NCBI GenBank assembly: GCA_028684435.1
Contig: JAQUFX010000026.1
Coordinates: forward strand, 1 to 15,839
Source of the DNA: Bacilli bacterium
GTDB lineage: Bacteria; Bacillota_I; Bacilli_A; RF39; UBA660
DNA length: 15,839 nt
Reading direction: 5' to 3'
Translations under genes and position numbers: made by a program
The notes under the pieces: generated by a model
The model's input: only the letters and a program-made list of their open reading frames with translations
What the model was told of the DNA's origin: nothing
The model's database searches: none
Part shown: positions 13,732-15,839 of the stretch, in pieces
Position numbering within the stretch: position 1 is the first letter of the stretch
Layout: each line of letters starts with the position of its first letter

Positions 13732-14757
13732 TTATTGTGAATTTTGATTTGCTTGTTGACTTAGTGAAAGTAATTGATTACTTATTAAAGTTGAATATTT
13801 TGATTTTAAATCTGAGTCTTCAATATTAAATCCATATTCTTTTCTTAAATCTGCTAGAGCATTTACAGTAATATTATTATCACTAGTTTGAAGTTCTTTT
13901 GCTAAGGTTTTGATTATATTTTCTTTAGAATCTTTTAAACTTGGTTTATCTTTTTCAGCAGTTTTTAATATTATATGATATCCATATCCACTTTTTATAG
14001 GTGTTTTAGTATAAGCATTAATTTTTAATTCATAAGCAGCTTTTTCAAATGAATTATCCATATCTCCTTTATTAAAATAACCTAAATCGCCGCCTTTTTC
14101 AGAATTACTTTTATCTTCTGAATATTTTTTAGCTAAATCTTCAAATGCTACACCTTTATCAAGTTCTTTAATAATATTTTTAGCTTGTTTTAAAGCAGCA
14201 TCTTCAGCAGATTTTTTTTCTTCGTCAGTCATTTTATCAGTTGCTTTTGATGTAATTAAAATATGTTTACACTGAATATCACCAACTATTTCATCTTCAT
14301 AATACTTTTTGATTTGTTTATCAGTTATTTTAGCTTTAGCATAATCTTCAATTGCTTTAGTGCGGTAATATGATAATTCTAGCATGCTTTCGAACTCAGT
14401 TATTGTTGTCATTCCATAGTAATTTGATAATGCTTCAAGTAAAGCACTTTCATCATATTTACCCTTTTCATCTTTATAGTTTTCTTTAACTGCAGTGAGT
14501 TGTTCTTTGATGTACTTATCAGCTTCTTTTTCATTGTTAGGATACTTATCAAGTAATATAGATCGATCAATTAAATCAATTAATATATTAATAGCATATT
14601 TTTCTTTTAATCCATTAAATAATTCATCAACACTAATATTTAATTTAGCATTATCAAATGAAACCATTGCTTCCTCTCCATTAGCTAGCTTTGGAACTTT
14701 TCCACATCCTGTTGCTACAAATAGTATTAAAATAGCAAGTAAAACTTTCTTTTTCAT
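13732..14757 (-). CDS. prsA: PrsA-like lipoprotein foldase (parvulin peptidyl-prolyl isomerase)
   Basis: A 341-residue membrane-tethered folding factor that acts on secreted proteins between membrane and wall. The lipobox is VATGC with lipidated Cys18 after a short signal peptide. The N-terminal chaperone part is about 25-155 and the parvulin domain about 161-268. Parvulin landmarks: CKHILI (163-168), FEDLAKKYSED (205-215), GGDLGYFNKGDM (222-233), FEKAAYELK and PIKSGYGYHIILK (253-265, His261). The C-terminal helical stretch after 270 closes the chaperone lobe and ends in a Gln/Asn/Ser-rich tail. Start: GGGAGGGAA lies just upstream on the minus strand, with a near-consensus promoter. It stands alone in its transcript. 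The exported hydrolase and surface protein nearby are possible clients. Confidence 0.92.
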   Translation of the reverse strand: MKKKVLLAILILFVATGCGKVPKLANGEEAMVSFDNAKLNISVDELFNGLKEKYAINILIDLIDRSILLDKYPNNEKEADKYIKEQLTAVKENYKDEKGKYDESALLEALSNYYGMTTITEFESMLELSYYRTKAIEDYAKAKITDKQIKKYYEDEIVGDIQCKHILITSKATDKMTDEEKKSAEDAALKQAKNIIKELDKGVAFEDLAKKYSEDKSNSEKGGDLGYFNKGDMDNSFEKAAYELKINAYTKTPIKSGYGYHIILKTAEKDKPSLKDSKENIIKTLAKELQTSDNNITVNALADLRKEYGFNIEDSDLKSKYSTLISNQLLSLSQQANQNSQ

Positions 14758-14782
14758 TATTTCCCTCCCATGTCTAGTAAAT

Positions 14783-14811
14783 ATTATAACAGTATATTAT
14801 TTAAAATACAA
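14783..14811 (-). promoter_or_regulatory. Promoter of prsA
   Basis: On the minus strand: -35 TTGTAT (plus-strand 14806-14811), 17-bp spacer and consensus -10 TATAAT (plus-strand 14783-14788), with an extended -10 TG. Confidence 0.75.
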
Positions 14812-14824
14812 GAACACAATTAAC

Positions 14825-14830
14825 TATAAT
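14825..14830 (+). promoter_or_regulatory. Possible -10 box for the YjcZ-like genes
   Basis: A consensus TATAAT 39 bases before the first YjcZ-like start. No good -35 is found at normal spacing, which would fit weak or alternative-sigma-dependent expression. Confidence 0.35.
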
Positions 14831-14868
14831 TCCATACAATAAAGTGAGTAATGAAAAGGAGGGAGAAT

Positions 14869-14964
14869 ATGAACGCTTGTTGTGGGCATAATGGTATTAG
14901 TGGTGCTGCTTTCATACTTGTATTATTTATATTACTAGTTATAATCGTAGGAGCCGTTATATAA
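14869..14964 (+). CDS. YjcZ-like micro-protein, 31 residues, membrane
   Basis: Very short gene with a strong ribosome binding site (AAGGAGGG, 14856-14863) 5 bases before the ATG. The product is MNACCGHNGISG followed by one hydrophobic helix, FILVLFILLVIIVGAVI. The pattern of a Gly-rich head and an F-x-L-x-V-L-F-I-L-L-x-I-I-x-G-A helix is that of the YjcZ family, small membrane proteins that Bacillus makes during sporulation. The CC pair at 4-5 is a local feature. The gene is 13 bases from a second member of the same type, which supports both being real. Confidence 0.8.
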   Translation: MNACCGHNGISGAAFILVLFILLVIIVGAVI

Positions 14965-14977
14965 TAAGGAGGTAAAT

Positions 14978-15103
14978 ATGACTAATAAAATATGCAATAA
15001 AGAAAAAAGATGCAATCCAGATAGCTTTTTAAGCAATGCTTTTATTATATTAGTATTATTTATACTTTTAGCAATTATTCTTGGAGCAGCTTTTAGATAC
15101 TAA
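14978..15103 (+). CDS. YjcZ-like micro-protein, 41 residues, membrane
   Basis: AAGGAGG just upstream of the ATG at 14978. The product has a polar, basic head with two cysteines (KICNKEKRCNPDS) and a C-terminal helix, AFIILVLFILLAIILGAAF, nearly the same as in the gene before it. It is a diverged tandem duplicate of the YjcZ type, in one transcript with that gene and closed by a terminator. The role is unknown here; spore or cell-surface membrane association is suggested by the family only. Confidence 0.8.
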   Translation: MTNKICNKEKRCNPDSFLSNAFIILVLFILLAIILGAAFRY

Positions 15104-15125
15104 AAAGAGGGAATCCTCTTTTTTT
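15102..15125 (+). terminator. Terminator of the YjcZ-like pair
   Basis: AAAAAGAGG (15102-15110), loop GAAT, CCTCTTTTT (15115-15123), and the T run continues. The 5' arm overlaps the stop codon. Confidence 0.88.
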
Positions 15126-15168
15126 ATTTAATTTAATATGTTAAAATTACTATAGAATAGGTGATTAT

Positions 15169-15839
15169 ATGTTTGGTAAAATAAAATCAATTGAAGAAAA
15201 TACCATTATTATTGAAAATACAGCGGGAAAAATGGATGTTAATTATATAAATTATCACGTTGTATTTGTAGAAGCGGATCGAAAAATAATAGGAGAAATA
15301 ATTGGTATTAAAGAAACAGATATTGAAATTCTTTTAGTAGGTGAAATTAAAAATGATGAATTTTATTCGGGAGTATTAAAAAAGCCTAATTTTTCTACTA
15401 TACCAAGACTTGTTTATAAAAGTGAAGTTGAATTATTTTTAGGGAGTCAAGATACTGCTAATAAAAGTAATTTATATATTGGCTCATCTAATATATATGA
15501 AGGATTTAATGTAAGTACCGATTTAAATAGTTTCTTTTCTAATCATTTTGCTATTATTGGTAATACTGGTTCAGGTAAATCATGTGGTGTAGCTCGAATT
15601 ATGCAAAATATATTTTATCATAATGATGAAAATATGCCAGTAAATGCTCATATAATATTATTTGATGTCTATGGTGAATATAATAGTGCTTTATCAGTTT
15701 TAAATAATCTATCTGGTATTGGTTATAAAAGTTATTCCACTAAATTAGATTTTACTGAAGGAGATATTTTAAATATTCCCGCTTATTTTTTAGAAGTAGA
15801 TGATTTAGCCCTTCTTTTGAATGCAACTACTCCAAATCA
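15169..15839 (+). CDS. HerA-like / DUF87 ATPase, 3' end outside the window
   Basis: At least 223 residues with no stop before the window ends. Start: AGGTGA upstream of the ATG at 15169; a possible -10 is TATAGA at 15151-15156. The N-terminal 120 residues are beta-rich, as in the HAS-barrel of HerA hexamers (FGKIKSIEENTIIIEN, then LYIGSSNIYEG). Walker A is GNTGSGKS (131-138), preceded by FAII, and Walker B is IILFDVYGEY (162-171), close to the DpHGEY form of HerA. HerA-type ATPases are hexameric DNA translocases that work with the nuclease NurA in DNA end processing or with nucleases and Sir2 proteins in phage defence. The partner gene, if any, lies beyond the window, so housekeeping and defence roles cannot be separated. 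Confidence 0.85.
   Translation, partial: MFGKIKSIEENTIIIENTAGKMDVNYINYHVVFVEADRKIIGEIIGIKETDIEILLVGEIKNDEFYSGVLKKPNFSTIPRLVYKSEVELFLGSQDTANKSNLYIGSSNIYEGFNVSTDLNSFFSNHFAIIGNTGSGKSCGVARIMQNIFYHNDENMPVNAHIILFDVYGEYNSALSVLNNLSGIGYKSYSTKLDFTEGDILNIPAYFLEVDDLALLLNATTPN

Noticed and set aside
14495..14842. Plus-strand open frame of 115 codons
   Set aside because: It is antisense to the signal peptide and N-terminal domain of PrsA and covers its promoter; no ribosome binding site.

Overview
The window looks like a low-GC Bacillota chromosome (G+C by eye about a quarter). Purine-rich Shine-Dalgarno sites are common, intact genes nearly all end in TAA, and TGG encodes Trp throughout, so the standard bacterial code applies rather than the Mycoplasma code. 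RecX, a PrsA foldase, NitT/TauT-type ABC genes, dockerin and cadherin-like surface domains and YjcZ-like micro-proteins fit an uncultured or gut member of the class Bacilli (Erysipelotrichia/RF39-like). That placement is inference.

Layout. 1-448: end of a small protein of unknown function, possibly spore-coat-like, followed by about 330 bases of eroded sequence. 783-4443: a regulated-looking promoter, a signal-peptide protein without known relatives, an ABC ATPase and two FtsX/MacB-type half permeases. This is one transcription unit and resembles a secreted-factor plus export/immunity cassette. It ends at a 16-copy ATT microsatellite. 4564-5210: a decayed insertion sequence with near-perfect 17-bp terminal inverted repeats and an IS1182-like transposase pseudogene. 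5216-7704 (minus): a NitT/TauT-type ABC importer (binding protein, ATPase, permease). 7822-9472: a coiled-coil protein and a small helical protein that seem to share a domain. 9588-12573: a secreted SH3b-glucosaminidase-dockerin protein and a membrane-anchored Ig/cohesin-like plus cadherin-like protein in one operon. 12642-13684: recX and a small membrane protein. 13732-14757 (minus): prsA. 14869-15103: two tiny YjcZ-like membrane proteins. 15169 to the window end: the start of a HerA-like ATPase.

The strongest candidates for unrecognised biology are (1) the 941-4443 secreted protein/transporter cassette with its slippery A7 tract and ATT repeat at the 3' end, (2) the adjacent dockerin-bearing wall hydrolase and membrane-anchored receptor-like protein, which may form a cohesin-dockerin-like pair, and (3) the 7822-9472 coiled-coil/helical pair. 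None of the functional links is proven by sequence alone.
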